Source: Klenkia soli | Lineage (GTDB): Bacteria; Actinomycetota; Actinomycetes; Mycobacteriales; Geodermatophilaceae | NCBI RefSeq assembly: GCF_900103975.1 | Contig: NZ_FNIR01000017.1 | Coordinates: 1-64,000, forward strand | Direction of reading: 5' to 3' | DNA length: 64,000 bases | Shown here: piece by piece, positions 16,443 through 25,251 of the stretch | Numbering within the stretch: the first letter of the stretch is position 1 | Layout: every line of letters starts with the position of its first letter | The notes under the pieces: generated by a model | What the model saw: the letters and a program-made list of their open reading frames with translations, nothing else | The model's database searches: none | Told to the model about the DNA's origin: nothing | Position numbers and translations under genes: made by a program

Positions 16443-17623
16443 CCACCGTGACCCCCACCCGTGAGCTGCGCCGCGCGCGCATCGCGGTGGCCACCTGCTT
16501 CGCCCTGAACGCCGTCTTCTACGCCAACCTCGTGCCACGGCTGCCCGAGCTGCGCGACGACCTGGGTCTGTCCAACGCCGCCCTGGGCACCGCCCTGGCG
16601 GCGGCGCCGCTGGGCGCCCTGGTGATGGGTCCGGCCGCCGCCGTCCTCATCGCGCGGCTCGGGTCGGGGCCGGTGGCCTCGCTCGGGCTGACCGGGCTCG
16701 GGGTGGGCGTGGCCGTGGCCGCGTCGGCACCCAACTGGGCGGTGCTGGCCCTGGCGCTCCTGCTGGTCGGGGCGCTGGACACCATCGTCGACGTCGCCCA
16801 GAACGCGCACGGCCTGCGGGTCCAGCGCGGCTACGGCCGCTCGATCCTCAACGCGCTGCACGGGCTGTGGAGCCTGGGCGCGGTGGCCGGCGGGGTGCTG
16901 GGGTCGGCCGTGGCCGGGCTGGGGGTGCCGCTGGGGCTGCACCTGTGGGTGTCGGCCGCGGTGTTCGGGCTGGTGGCCCTGCTCGTCCGGCGGTGGATGC
17001 TGCCCGGTCCCGACGCGCCGGAGGAGTCCACCGCGCCGGCGCCGGCCAGCGGCGCCCGCAGCCACCGGCGCTCGGCCGTCGGGGCGCTCGCCGTCCTCGG
17101 GGTGCTGGCCGCCGCCGGGGCCTTCGTCGAGGACTCCGCGGCGTCGTGGAGCGCGATCTGGCTGCGGGACGACCTGGCCGCCTCGGTGGTCACCGCCGGG
17201 CTGGGGTTCGTGGCCTTCCAGGTCGCGATGACCGCCGGCCGGCTGACCGGCGACCGGGTGGTCGACCGGTTCGGCCAGCGCCGGGTGGCCCGGGTCGGCG
17301 GCGCGGTCATCGCGGCCGGGTTCGTGCTGATGCTGTCCGCACCCACCGTGCCCACCACGCTGGTCGGCTACGCGCTGGCGGGGCTGGGGGTGGCCACCCT
17401 CGTGCCGGCCGTCTACGCCGCGGCCGACGCGCTGCCGGGGCTGGGCACCGGTGTCGGGCTGACCGTGGTCAACCTGCTGCTGCGGATCGGCTTCCTGGTG
17501 TCGCCCCCGCTCATCGGGCTGCTCTCCGACGTGGTCAGCCTCCGCGCCGGGTTGCTCACCGTCGTGGTCGCCGGCCTCGCCGTCCTGGTGCTGGGGCGTT
17601 CGCTGCGGGCCCGGGTGGCCTGA
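16439..17623 (+). CDS. Major facilitator superfamily transporter
   Basis: 394 aa with about 12 hydrophobic segments. An MFS loop-type motif occurs late (DRVVDRFGQRRVARVGG) and FALNAVFYANLVPRLPELRDDLGLS opens the protein. The overall pattern resembles the small-molecule/sugar MFS group typified by YbjJ-like proteins (inference). Start GTG at 16439, overlapping the TetR stop. It ends 4 bp before the converging permease gene. Probably an exporter controlled by the preceding TetR; substrate unknown. Confidence 0.85.
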   Translation: MTTVTPTRELRRARIAVATCFALNAVFYANLVPRLPELRDDLGLSNAALGTALAAAPLGALVMGPAAAVLIARLGSGPVASLGLTGLGVGVAVAASAPNWAVLALALLLVGALDTIVDVAQNAHGLRVQRGYGRSILNALHGLWSLGAVAGGVLGSAVAGLGVPLGLHLWVSAAVFGLVALLVRRWMLPGPDAPEESTAPAPASGARSHRRSAVGALAVLGVLAAAGAFVEDSAASWSAIWLRDDLAASVVTAGLGFVAFQVAMTAGRLTGDRVVDRFGQRRVARVGGAVIAAGFVLMLSAPTVPTTLVGYALAGLGVATLVPAVYAAADALPGLGTGVGLTVVNLLLRIGFLVSPPLIGLLSDVVSLRAGLLTVVVAGLAVLVLGRSLRARVA

Positions 17624-17627
17624 CCGG

Positions 17628-19391
17628 TCAGCGCTCGGGCGCGGGGTCGGCGAGCGCGGCGACGACCCCGAGCAGCACCAGGCCCAGGGCCGGGGCGGCC
17701 ACCACCCAGGGCGCCCGCTCCAGGTAGCCGGTGGTCTCGGCCAGCGCCCGCCCCCACTCCGGGGACTCCGCCCCCGCCCCGAGCCCGAGGAAGGACAGCC
17801 CCGCCAGCGCCAGCGACGCGTGCGGCACCCGGACCAGCGCGTGCCGCACGACCGGTGGGCCGACGACGGGCAGCAGGTGCCGCCGCAGCACGTGCCAGCG
17901 GCCGGCTCCCCCGGTCAGCGCGGCCACGTGGAAGCCCGACGCCCGGGCCTCGGCGGCCAGCGTGCGGGTGTGCACCGCCAGCGGGATCCACGCCACCAGG
18001 CTCACCGCCACGCAGGCCGACAGCAGCCCCGGCCCGGCGACGGCAGCGACCACGATGCCGGTGACCACGGCGGGCAGCGCGTTCAGGACGTCGGCCACCC
18101 CGGCCCGGTCACCGCAGCCCAGCAGGCCCACCGCCACCCCGACCACGAGGGCCAGAGCCGCCAGCAGCACCGCCAGGCCGACCGACACCAGCGCACCGTG
18201 CCCGAAGCGGGCCAGCACGTCGCGGCCCAGCGGGTCGGCGCCGAACGGGTGCGCCCACGACGGTGCGGCCAGCCGCTGGCCGACGTCCTGGGCGTCGGGG
18301 TCGCGCAGCAGCCCGGCCACCACGGCGACCACCAGCACGGTCGCGACGGCCAGGGCGGCCCGCTGCGGGCGCCGACCGGCCGCGGCGGTCTCCGGGGTGA
18401 ACCCGCTGCCGGTCAGCGCCGGGCCCAGCAGCAGGCGGTGCGCGAGCACCCCGCCCCCGCCGACCAGCAGCCCGATGGCCACCAGCAGCACCACGGCCGC
18501 CTGCACGACCGGGACGTCCTGCGCCAGCGCGGCGCCGAGCGCGATGCCACCCAGACCCGGGATGTCGAACACCGCCTCGACCACGGCCGCGGCGCCGAGC
18601 GTGCCGACCAGCAGCAGGAGGACCTGCGGGACGACGACCCCCACCGCCCGCCGGCCCAGCGCCGCGGCCACGGTCGTACGGCGCACGCCGGCCGACCGCC
18701 ACGTGCCCACCCACGACTCCCCCGCGGTGGCCGCCACCGCGCCGGCCAGCAGCCGGGCCAGCACGCCGGCGGCCGGGACGCCGAGGGCGAGCACCGGCAG
18801 CACGAGGTGCTCGGGCCCGGTGAAGCCGGTGGTGGGCAGCAGGCCCCAGCCGACCGCGAACACGGCCACCAGCAGGACGGCGAGCACGAACTCCGGCAGC
18901 GCGGACAACGCCCCGCCGACGGCAGCCCCGACCCCTCCGCCGCGCAGCCGGCCGTCGGCGGCCCGCAGCAACGCCGGGACGGTGAGCAGCCCGGCCAGCA
19001 CCAGCGCGACCAGGCTCGCGGTGCCGGCCACGGTCAGCGAGATGCCCAGCGCCGGCAGCACCGTGTCGACGACCGGGGTGCGGGAGACCCACGACGTGCC
19101 CAGGTCGCCGGTGAGCAGGCGGCCGAGGAACCCCAGCGTGCCGGCCACCGGGTTCGTCGGCAGGTCCAGCTGGGTGCGGACGGCGTCGAGCGCAGCGGCG
19201 TCGGGTGCGCCCTCCTCCTCGCGGGCACGCAGCACCGACCGGGCGGGGTCCACCCCGGACAGCCAGGGCAGCGCCCCGACCAGCAGGGCGGTGCCGACCA
19301 GTGCGCCCAGGACGCCGGCCACCCGGGGCAGCCGGCGCAGGACGGCGGGCGCGGGCCGCCGGGCGGTCGGGGCGCCGAGGGCGACCGTCAC
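17628..19391 (-). CDS. ABC transporter permease, fused DppB-DppC-type two-domain protein
   Basis: One 587-residue polypeptide contains both membrane halves that Dpp/Opp/Nik importers normally make as two proteins. Residues ~1-330 look like a DppB half (GDLGTSWVSRTPVVDTVLP, FDIPGLGGIALGAALAQD). Residues ~340-587 look like a DppC half (HPFGADPLGRDVLARFGHGA, then the EAA-type loop ALTGGAGRWHVLRRHLLPVV, and ASLALAGLSFLGLGAG). The GTG start overlaps the binding-protein gene by 4 bp. It should pair with the two ATPases at the head of this operon. Confidence 0.88.
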   Translation of the reverse strand: MTVALGAPTARRPAPAVLRRLPRVAGVLGALVGTALLVGALPWLSGVDPARSVLRAREEEGAPDAAALDAVRTQLDLPTNPVAGTLGFLGRLLTGDLGTSWVSRTPVVDTVLPALGISLTVAGTASLVALVLAGLLTVPALLRAADGRLRGGGVGAAVGGALSALPEFVLAVLLVAVFAVGWGLLPTTGFTGPEHLVLPVLALGVPAAGVLARLLAGAVAATAGESWVGTWRSAGVRRTTVAAALGRRAVGVVVPQVLLLLVGTLGAAAVVEAVFDIPGLGGIALGAALAQDVPVVQAAVVLLVAIGLLVGGGGVLAHRLLLGPALTGSGFTPETAAAGRRPQRAALAVATVLVVAVVAGLLRDPDAQDVGQRLAAPSWAHPFGADPLGRDVLARFGHGALVSVGLAVLLAALALVVGVAVGLLGCGDRAGVADVLNALPAVVTGIVVAAVAGPGLLSACVAVSLVAWIPLAVHTRTLAAEARASGFHVAALTGGAGRWHVLRRHLLPVVGPPVVRHALVRVPHASLALAGLSFLGLGAGAESPEWGRALAETTGYLERAPWVVAAPALGLVLLGVVAALADPAPER

Positions 19392-20869
19392 CGACCCGCG
19401 GTGGTGGCGACCGTGACGACCTGCCGCTCGAACGGGTCCTCCCCCACGCCCTGCACGCCCTGGGTCACGCCGGTGCGGCTCTGCTCGTGCAGCACGGGCA
19501 CGACCGCACCGGTGGACAGCACCTGGGCCTCGATGTCGGCGGCGGCCTGGCGGCGCTCGCGCGGGTCGGTCAGCGCGGCCGCCGCGGTGACGGCGGCGTC
19601 GACGTCCGGGTCGCACAGGCGGGCGAGGTTGTAGCCGCCGTCGCAGGTGTAGTCGGTCTGGAGGTAGCCGACCGGGTCACCGGTGTCCAGCAGGGTGAGC
19701 CGGCTGCCCAGGACGGCGTCGAACGCGCCGGCGAGCAGGTCGGGCTCGAGGGTGGCGTAGGTCTGCACGACGACCTCGACGGTGAACCCCGCCGCGCGCA
19801 GCTGCTCGGCCAGCACGGCGGCGGCCTCGGGCAGCTCGGGCCGGTCGTCGTAGGTGGCCAGCCGGATGCTCGCCCCCGCGGGGTCGGCCGCGGTGGGCAG
19901 GGTCGGGGTGCTGCGCGCCGCGGCGCCCAGGGTGTCGTCGGTGAGCAGACCCGGGGCGACGTCGGCCTGGCCCTCGAAGACGCCGTCGACGACCGGCTCG
20001 GCGTCGACCGCGGCCACGGCGGCGGCGCGCAGGCCCGCGTCGGCGAAGACCCCGCCGGCGGTGTTCAGCTGCAGCGCCGTCACCCGCGGCAGCGCCGTGG
20101 TGACCACCCGCTGGTCGTCGCCGAGGGTGGCCAGCGCGGCGATCGGCACCCCCTGCACCACGTCGACCTCGCCGGCGCGCAGGGACGACGTCCGGGCGTC
20201 GGCGTCGTCGACGAAGCGGACGTCGACGCCGTCGGCGGCCGGGGTGCCGCCCCAGTGGTCGGCCGCGGCGTCGAGGGTCGCGGACTGCGCGCCCTGCAGC
20301 TCGGTGATCTCGTACGGCCCGGTGCCGTGGCCCACCGGGTCCGGCGCGGTCGGGTCGGCGTAGGCGTCCGGGGACAGCACGACCAGCGACGGGGCGCCCA
20401 GCCGCTGCACCAGCAGCGGGTCGGCCTGGGCGGCCTGCAGCTGCACGGTGTCCTCGTCGACGGCGGTGGCCACCAGGCCGACGTCGCGCAGCACGCGCAC
20501 GCCCGGGTCGGCGCCCGCGGCGGCGTTGAGCGACCCGGCGACGGCCTCGGCGTCCATCGGGGTGCCGTCGTGGAAGACGACGTCGTCGCGCAGCTCGACC
20601 AGCGCGGTGCGGTCGTCGGTGAACTCCCACGACTGCGCCAGCTGCGGCTCGGCGGCGCCGGAGTCGTCGAAGGTCACCAGCGTCTCGGCGGCGCCCATGC
20701 GGGTCAGCAGCAGGGCGTCGTCGGTCCAGGGCGACAGCGCGGCCACCGGGGGGAAGTTCAGCGCGACACGCAGGCGGTCGGACCCGCTCTCGGCGGTCCC
20801 CCCTCCGCCGGCGAAGCACCCGCCGGCGAACAGGACGGGGACGGCGAGCAGGGCGGTGCGGCGGTTCAC
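19388..20869 (-). CDS. ABC transporter substrate-binding lipoprotein (SBP_bac_5, peptide/nickel/opine family)
   Basis: 493-aa extracytoplasmic binding protein. The signal peptide ends in lipobox LFAGGC, so it should be lipid-anchored to the membrane. The family-5 signature region WEFTDDRTALVELRDDVVFH, then DGTPMDAEAVAGSLNAA, is clear, and DPVGYLQTDYTCDGGYN lies in the C-terminal half. The family binds oligopeptides, nickel, opines or metallophores; sequence alone does not decide. The GTG start at 20869 overlaps the MFS stop. Confidence 0.9.
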   Translation of the reverse strand: MNRRTALLAVPVLFAGGCFAGGGGTAESGSDRLRVALNFPPVAALSPWTDDALLLTRMGAAETLVTFDDSGAAEPQLAQSWEFTDDRTALVELRDDVVFHDGTPMDAEAVAGSLNAAAGADPGVRVLRDVGLVATAVDEDTVQLQAAQADPLLVQRLGAPSLVVLSPDAYADPTAPDPVGHGTGPYEITELQGAQSATLDAAADHWGGTPAADGVDVRFVDDADARTSSLRAGEVDVVQGVPIAALATLGDDQRVVTTALPRVTALQLNTAGGVFADAGLRAAAVAAVDAEPVVDGVFEGQADVAPGLLTDDTLGAAARSTPTLPTAADPAGASIRLATYDDRPELPEAAAVLAEQLRAAGFTVEVVVQTYATLEPDLLAGAFDAVLGSRLTLLDTGDPVGYLQTDYTCDGGYNLARLCDPDVDAAVTAAAALTDPRERRQAAADIEAQVLSTGAVVPVLHEQSRTGVTQGVQGVGEDPFERQVVTVATTAGR

Positions 20870-22146
20870 GGGGCTCCTACGGGTTCGGGGGCTCGGGTGG
20901 TGGTGCGGACGGTGCGGCGGGTGAGCAGCCAGAGCCCGACCGCGGACGCGGCGGGCAGGGCGGCGAGGACGAGCCAGGGGACGGCGGCGGCCGGCTGCGG
21001 CACCGCGGCCAGGTCGAGCAGGGCGCCCACGCCGGTGCTGCCGACCAGCACGGCCAGACCTTCGGCGGAGGCGAGCACGCCGAAGTGGGCGCCCAGGCGG
21101 CGCTCGCCGGCCAGCCGGGGCACGAGGTCCTGGGCGACCGGGACGGCGACCATCTGGCCCAGGTACAGCAGCAGCGCGAACCCGACGGCCGGGGCCAGCG
21201 CCCAGGCACCCGACGGCGGCTCGAACGGCGCGAGGACGGCGACCAGCAGGAACGAGGAGCTCATGAGGGCGAACCCCAGCGGCAGCGCGCGGGTGGGGCC
21301 GGCGCGGCGGGCGCGGGCGGTGATCGGCAGCTGGAGCAGCAGCACGCTGACCGCGGCGGCGACGAACATCCAGCCCAGCGCGCCCTGGGACCCGGTGGCC
21401 CGGTCGAGCTCGACCGGCAGCGCCAGGTAGAGCTGGTTGTAGGACAGCAGGTAGGTGCAGTAGCAGGCGGTGAAGGCCAGGAAGCGGCGGTTGCGGAGCA
21501 CCTGACCCCAGCCGGCGGTGACGGGTTCGACGTCCCCCGTGCCGGTGCGCAGGTCGCGCGGGAGGAGCAGCACGTGCGCGACGAGGACGACGCCGAACAC
21601 CCCCGCCGCGATCGTGCAGGTGACCCAGAACGGCACCCCGAGAAGCAGGGCGCCCAGCACCGGGCCGGTGACCGACCCGAGCTTGGAGGCGACGGCGTCC
21701 AACCCGAACACCTCGGCCCGGGTGACCACCCCGGCCTCCTCGAGCCGGCGGCCCTGGTCGGCGAGCGCCGACTCGACGGCCGGGGAGAACAGCGCGGCCG
21801 CGAACCCGACCAGCACCACGCCGAGCAGCACGCCGGGCAGGCTCTCGACCACCGCCAGCACGCCGAACCCGGCGATCCGGATCGAGCAGCCGACCACCAC
21901 GACGGGTTTGACCCCGAACCGGTCGGTGAGCCCACCGCCGAGGAAGAACATCCCCTGCTGGCTGAACGTGCGCACCCCCAGCACGAGCCCGACGACGCCA
22001 CCGGCCAACGCCAGGTTCTCCGACAGGTGCACGGCCAGGAACGGCACGACCAGGTAGAACCCGATGTTGAAGGCCAGCTGGGAGGCCAGCAGCAACCGCG
22101 GGACCGCGGGCAGCCGGCGCAGCAGCACCCAGGGCGCCCAGCTCAC
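20866..22146 (-). CDS. MFS exporter, MdtH-like, inside an ABC importer operon
   Basis: 426 aa, 12 predicted membrane segments. The N-terminal part (FNIGFYLVVPFLAVHLSENL, then LGVRTFSQQGMFFLGGGLTD and RFGVKP) is laid out like MdtH-type drug/proton antiporters, including the QQG and GG-TDRFG-KP blocks. It is embedded by 4-bp overlaps on both sides between an ATPase and the binding protein of an ABC importer. That strongly suggests a joint job: export of a small molecule and uptake of its loaded form, or immunity. Confidence 0.85.
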   Translation of the reverse strand: MSWAPWVLLRRLPAVPRLLLASQLAFNIGFYLVVPFLAVHLSENLALAGGVVGLVLGVRTFSQQGMFFLGGGLTDRFGVKPVVVVGCSIRIAGFGVLAVVESLPGVLLGVVLVGFAAALFSPAVESALADQGRRLEEAGVVTRAEVFGLDAVASKLGSVTGPVLGALLLGVPFWVTCTIAAGVFGVVLVAHVLLLPRDLRTGTGDVEPVTAGWGQVLRNRRFLAFTACYCTYLLSYNQLYLALPVELDRATGSQGALGWMFVAAAVSVLLLQLPITARARRAGPTRALPLGFALMSSSFLLVAVLAPFEPPSGAWALAPAVGFALLLYLGQMVAVPVAQDLVPRLAGERRLGAHFGVLASAEGLAVLVGSTGVGALLDLAAVPQPAAAVPWLVLAALPAASAVGLWLLTRRTVRTTTRAPEPVGAP

Positions 22147-22904
22147 GGCGCGACCGCCTCGAGCGTCGGGACGGCGTCGAGCAGCCCGGCGGTGACCGGG
22201 TGGGCGGGGGCCCCGAACACCTGCGGCACCGGCCCCTGCTCGACCACGCGCCCGGCCTCGAGCACCAGCACGCGGTCGCACAGGTGCTGCACCACGCCGA
22301 GGTCGTGGGAGACGACGAGGAGGGCCAGGCCCTCGGCGGCCGACACCTGCGCCAGCAGCTCCACGACCTGCAGCCGGACGACGACGTCCAGGGCGCTGAC
22401 CGGTTCGTCGGCGAGCAGGACGTCGGGGCGCGGTGCGAGCGCGCGGGCGATAGCCAGCCGTTGCCGCTGCCCGCCGGAGAACTCGTGCGGCCACCGGGTG
22501 GCGGCGTCGGGCTCCAGGCCGACGGCGACCAGCAGCTCGGCGACCCGGGCGGTGTGGTCGCCGTGCACCCGCAGGCAGGCCAGCGGCTCGGCGACCGCCT
22601 GGCCCACCCGCATGCGCGGGTTGAACGAGCGGCCCGGGTCCTGCGGCACCGTCTGCACCCGACGGCGGAACCAGCGCAGCGAGCGCGCGGACCCCGGGCG
22701 CACGGGCCGGCCGTCGAGGGCGACCGTGCCGGCGTCGGGGGTGTCCAGCGCCAGGAGCAGCCGGGCCAGCGTCGACTTGCCCGAGCCCGACTCCCCCACG
22801 ACGGCCACCCGCTCGCCCGCACCGAGCCGCAGCGACACGTCGTCCAGGGCCGTGACGTCCCGGTACCGCCTGGTCAGGCCCTCGGCCTGCAGCAGCGGGG
22901 TCAC
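22143..22904 (-). CDS. ABC transporter ATP-binding protein (DppF/OppF-like)
   Basis: 253 aa. Walker A GESGSGKST, Q-loop VPQDPGRSFNPR, signature FSGGQRQR, Walker B VLLADEP, and the switch histidine in VVSHDLG. The ...DPGRSFNPRM region is typical of the second ATPase of Dpp/Opp/Nik importers. GTG start at 22904, overlapping the preceding ATPase gene. Works with the other ATPase and the fused permease. Confidence 0.9.
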   Translation of the reverse strand: MTPLLQAEGLTRRYRDVTALDDVSLRLGAGERVAVVGESGSGKSTLARLLLALDTPDAGTVALDGRPVRPGSARSLRWFRRRVQTVPQDPGRSFNPRMRVGQAVAEPLACLRVHGDHTARVAELLVAVGLEPDAATRWPHEFSGGQRQRLAIARALAPRPDVLLADEPVSALDVVVRLQVVELLAQVSAAEGLALLVVSHDLGVVQHLCDRVLVLEAGRVVEQGPVPQVFGAPAHPVTAGLLDAVPTLEAVAP

Positions 22905-23653
22905 CGGGTGACCGCCAGCGCCCGGGAGGCGGCCACGACGTCGGCCAGCAGCGGGTCGGTCAGCACCTCGGCCACCGGTCCGTCGGCGACCAGCCGGCCG
23001 CCGGCCAGCACCAGCAGCCGGGTGCACAGCCGGGTGGCGACGGCGAGGTCGTGGGTGACCAGCAGCAACGCGGCGCGGTCGGGTCCGGTGACCCGGTCCA
23101 GCAGGTCGAGCACCCCGGCCTGCACGGTGGGGTCCAGCGCCGAGGTGGGTTCGTCGGCCACCAGGAGCCGGGGCGCACCGGCCAGGGCGAGGGCGATCGC
23201 CACCCGCTGCCGCTGCCCGCCGGACAGCTGGCTGGGGAAGCGCCGGTCGGTGCCGGCCAGCCCCACCTCGGCCAGCAGGGCGGCGGCCCGCTCGCGCGCC
23301 TGGCCGAACGGGACGCCCTGCGCCCGCAGCGGGAGGGCGACCTGGCGGCCGACCCGGCTCAGCGGGTCCAGCGCGGTGCCCGGGTCCTGGGCGACCAGCG
23401 CCGTCACCCGTCCGCGCAGCGGCCGCCAGGTGGCCGGCCCGGCACCGACGACCTCGGTGCCCTCGACGCGCACGCTGCCGGTGACCCGCAGCCCGGCCGG
23501 GGTCAGGCCCAGGAGCGCGCCGACCAGCTGGGACTTGCCCGCACCGGAGGAGCCGACCACGCCCACCCGCTCACCGGCGTCCACCTCGAACGAGATGCCG
23601 TCCACCAGCCGCCGTCCGGGCAGGGCGACGGACAGGTCGTGCACGCGCAGCAC
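22901..23653 (-). CDS. ABC transporter ATP-binding protein (DppD/OppD-like)
   Basis: First gene of the five-gene importer/exporter operon. 250 aa with Walker A GSSGAGKS, Q-loop VAQDPGTALDPLSRVG, signature LSGGQRQR, Walker B LLVADEP and H-loop VTHDLAV. The C-terminal extra domain of many OppD proteins (zinc/Fe-S binding) is absent. GTG start at 23653 preceded by GAGGAG at good distance. The promoter must lie in the short gap to the methyltransferase gene. Confidence 0.9.
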   Translation of the reverse strand: MLRVHDLSVALPGRRLVDGISFEVDAGERVGVVGSSGAGKSQLVGALLGLTPAGLRVTGSVRVEGTEVVGAGPATWRPLRGRVTALVAQDPGTALDPLSRVGRQVALPLRAQGVPFGQARERAAALLAEVGLAGTDRRFPSQLSGGQRQRVAIALALAGAPRLLVADEPTSALDPTVQAGVLDLLDRVTGPDRAALLLVTHDLAVATRLCTRLLVLAGGRLVADGPVAEVLTDPLLADVVAASRALAVTR

Positions 23654-23707
23654 TCAGCCACTCCTCAGGACGGGGGATCACCCGACCCTAACTGCAAGTG
23701 GTTCGCA
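23654..23707 (-). promoter_or_regulatory. Promoter region of the ABC/MFS operon with an imperfect 15-bp dyad
   Basis: This 54-base gap is less GC-rich than its surroundings. On the minus strand TTGATG (23711-23706) and TAGGGT (23690-23685) could be -35 and -10, though the spacer is only 15. An imperfect dyad TGCGAACCACTTGCA (23707-23693) covers the spacer and could be an operator. It is too degenerate to assign to a known metal regulator. Confidence 0.35.
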
Positions 23708-24517
23708 TCAACGACTGCGCATGTGGTCATCCTGGGCGAGCTGGGTGGCGTAGAGGCAGATCGCCGCGGCCACCGAGAGGTTCAACGACTCGGCCCGCCC
23801 GCGCATGGGCACCCGCACCCGGTGGTCGGCCCGTGCGGCCAGGGCGGGGGCGAGGCCACGGGCCTCGTTGCCGAACAGCCACAGCACCCGGCCGCCCAGC
23901 AGACCCTCGGCACCGGCGGCGTCCAGGGCGACTTCACCGTCACCGGCAGCGGCCAGGACGGTCACCCCGGCGGCCCGGACGTCGTCCAGCAGCGGCTCGA
24001 GGGGCGCACTGCGGACGACGTCGACGTGGAAGAGGCTGCCGGCCGACGAGCGCACCACCTTGCCCTGGAACGGGTCGGCCGAGCCGGACCCGAAGACCAC
24101 GGTGCGGGCGCCGCAGGCGTCGGCGGTGCGCAGCACGGTGCCGGCGTTGCCCGGGTCGTTCAGCTCGGCCAGCGCCACGGCCAGCTGCGGCGGGTCGGTG
24201 GCCAGGGTCGCCGCGGGGACGTCGCGCAGCGGGCAGACGGCGACCAGACCCTGCGGGGTGGCGGTCTCGCTCAGCCCGCCGGCGGCCTCGTCGGTGACCA
24301 ACCGCACGGGCACCCCGGCGCCGGCCAGCAGCTCGTGGTGGGTGGCCGCGGCCGACCCGGTCACGAAGACCTCCTGGGCGACCCCGGCCGCCAGCGCCTC
24401 GACCACCGCCTGCCGGCCCTCGGCGAGGAACAGGCCCGCCGCGTCGCGCCCGGCCCGGCGGGTGAGCTTGCGGGCAGCGGCGACCCGCGCGTTGCGCGCG
24501 GTGAGGGCGTCGGTCAT
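23708..24517 (-). CDS. TrmH/SpoU family RNA 2'-O-methyltransferase
   Basis: 269 aa. The C-terminal SPOUT knot is recognisable by NDPGNAGTVLRTADA, WLFGNEARGL and ESLNLSVAAAICLYA. The N-terminal SpoU substrate-binding domain (FLAEGRQAVVEALAAG) is present. The gene sits downstream of rplT as in other actinobacteria (tsnR in mycobacteria), consistent with an rRNA 2'-O-methylation role. The exact nucleotide is unknown. ATG at 24517 has AGGAGA upstream. Confidence 0.92.
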   Translation of the reverse strand: MTDALTARNARVAAARKLTRRAGRDAAGLFLAEGRQAVVEALAAGVAQEVFVTGSAAATHHELLAGAGVPVRLVTDEAAGGLSETATPQGLVAVCPLRDVPAATLATDPPQLAVALAELNDPGNAGTVLRTADACGARTVVFGSGSADPFQGKVVRSSAGSLFHVDVVRSAPLEPLLDDVRAAGVTVLAAAGDGEVALDAAGAEGLLGGRVLWLFGNEARGLAPALAARADHRVRVPMRGRAESLNLSVAAAICLYATQLAQDDHMRSR

Positions 24518-24536
24518 CTCGTCTCCTGGACATGCG

Positions 24537-24582
24537 ACGACGCCGCCGTCGATGGGCGGGGGCCCACCGGCGACGGCGTCGT
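24537..24582 (-). terminator. Hairpin between rplT and the methyltransferase gene (terminator or attenuator candidate)
   Basis: Arms ACGACGCCG (24537-24545) and CGGCGTCGT (24574-24582) are perfectly complementary, with further partial pairing of the inner CCG/CGG. It lies 11 bp after the rplT stop and 20 bp before the methyltransferase start. It could partly terminate the infC-rpmI-rplT transcript. No U-tract follows. Confidence 0.45.
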
Positions 24583-24593
24583 ACGGGGTCGAA

Positions 24594-24983
24594 CTACGCG
24601 GCTGCGACGCCGGTCTGGTTCGGGGCGGCGGCGACCGCGGCGCGCGCGGTCTCGACGAGCGCGGCGAAGGCGGCCGGCTCGTTGACGGCCAGCTCGGCCA
24701 GGACCTTGCGGTCCAGCTCGATGCCGGCCAGCTTCAGGCCCTGCATGAAGCGGTTGTAGGTCATGTCGTTCTGCCGGGCCGCGGCGTTGATGCGGGTGAT
24801 CCACAGCTTGCGGAAGTCACCCTTGCGCACCTTGCGGTCGCGGTAGGCGTAGGTGGCCGAGTGGAGCAGCTGCTCCTTGGCCTTGCGGTACAGGCGCGAA
24901 CGCTGACCCCGGTAGCCGCTGGCGGCCTCGAGGGTCGTCCGGCGCTTCTTCTGGGCGTTGACCGCCCGCTTCACGCGTGCCAC
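24594..24983 (-). CDS. rplT: 50S ribosomal protein L20
   Basis: 129 aa, opening with [15 protein letters not shown] and containing [30 protein letters not shown] and [15 protein letters not shown], all diagnostic of L20. It has a slightly longer Ala-rich tail than E. coli L20. GTG start at 24983 with AGAGGAG upstream. Part of infC-rpmI-rplT; L20 represses this operon in some bacteria, though no such site is proven here. Confidence 0.98.
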   Translation of the reverse strand: MARVKRAVNAQKKRRTTLEAASGYRGQRSRLYRKAKEQLLHSATYAYRDRKVRKGDFRKLWITRINAAARQNDMTYNRFMQGLKLAGIELDRKVLAELAVNEPAAFAALVETARAAVAAAPNQTGVAAA

Positions 24984-25020
24984 GTGAGTACTCCTCTGTC
25001 GGTAAGGGTGTGGGCGCCGG

Positions 25021-25215
25021 TCAGAGACCGAGCAGCTTCTTCATCCGGGGGGCGTCGGCCGGGGACAGCACCTCGGTGCCCTTCACCCGGCGCTTGCGGG
25101 AGGAGGACTTCACCTCGAACTTGTGCTGGTTGTTGGTGTGCTCGCGGACGAGCTTCCCGCTGCCGGTCACGCGGATGCGCTTGGCCGTGCCCTTGTGGGT
25201 CTTGTTCTTCGGCAT
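25021..25215 (-). CDS. rpmI: 50S ribosomal protein L35
   Basis: 64 aa, of normal length, beginning [20 protein letters not shown] and ending with the MKKLLGL tail; both are classic L35. Middle gene of the infC-rpmI-rplT operon, with short gaps on each side (36-37 bp). ATG start. Confidence 0.98.
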   Translation of the reverse strand: MPKNKTHKGTAKRIRVTGSGKLVREHTNNQHKFEVKSSSRKRRVKGTEVLSPADAPRMKKLLGL

Positions 25216-25251
25216 GTCCTGGTCCTCACTCGTGCGGTCTGGGTCGGCCCG

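Noticed and set aside
23693-23707. Zur box upstream of the ABC/MFS operon
   Set aside because: Only about 9 of 15 positions fit a Zur-like palindrome, too few to claim a regulator; kept only as an unassigned dyad.
24514-24804. Minus-strand ORF overlapping rplT
   Set aside because: It lies in another frame over a ribosomal protein gene with perfect family identity, so it is a shadow.
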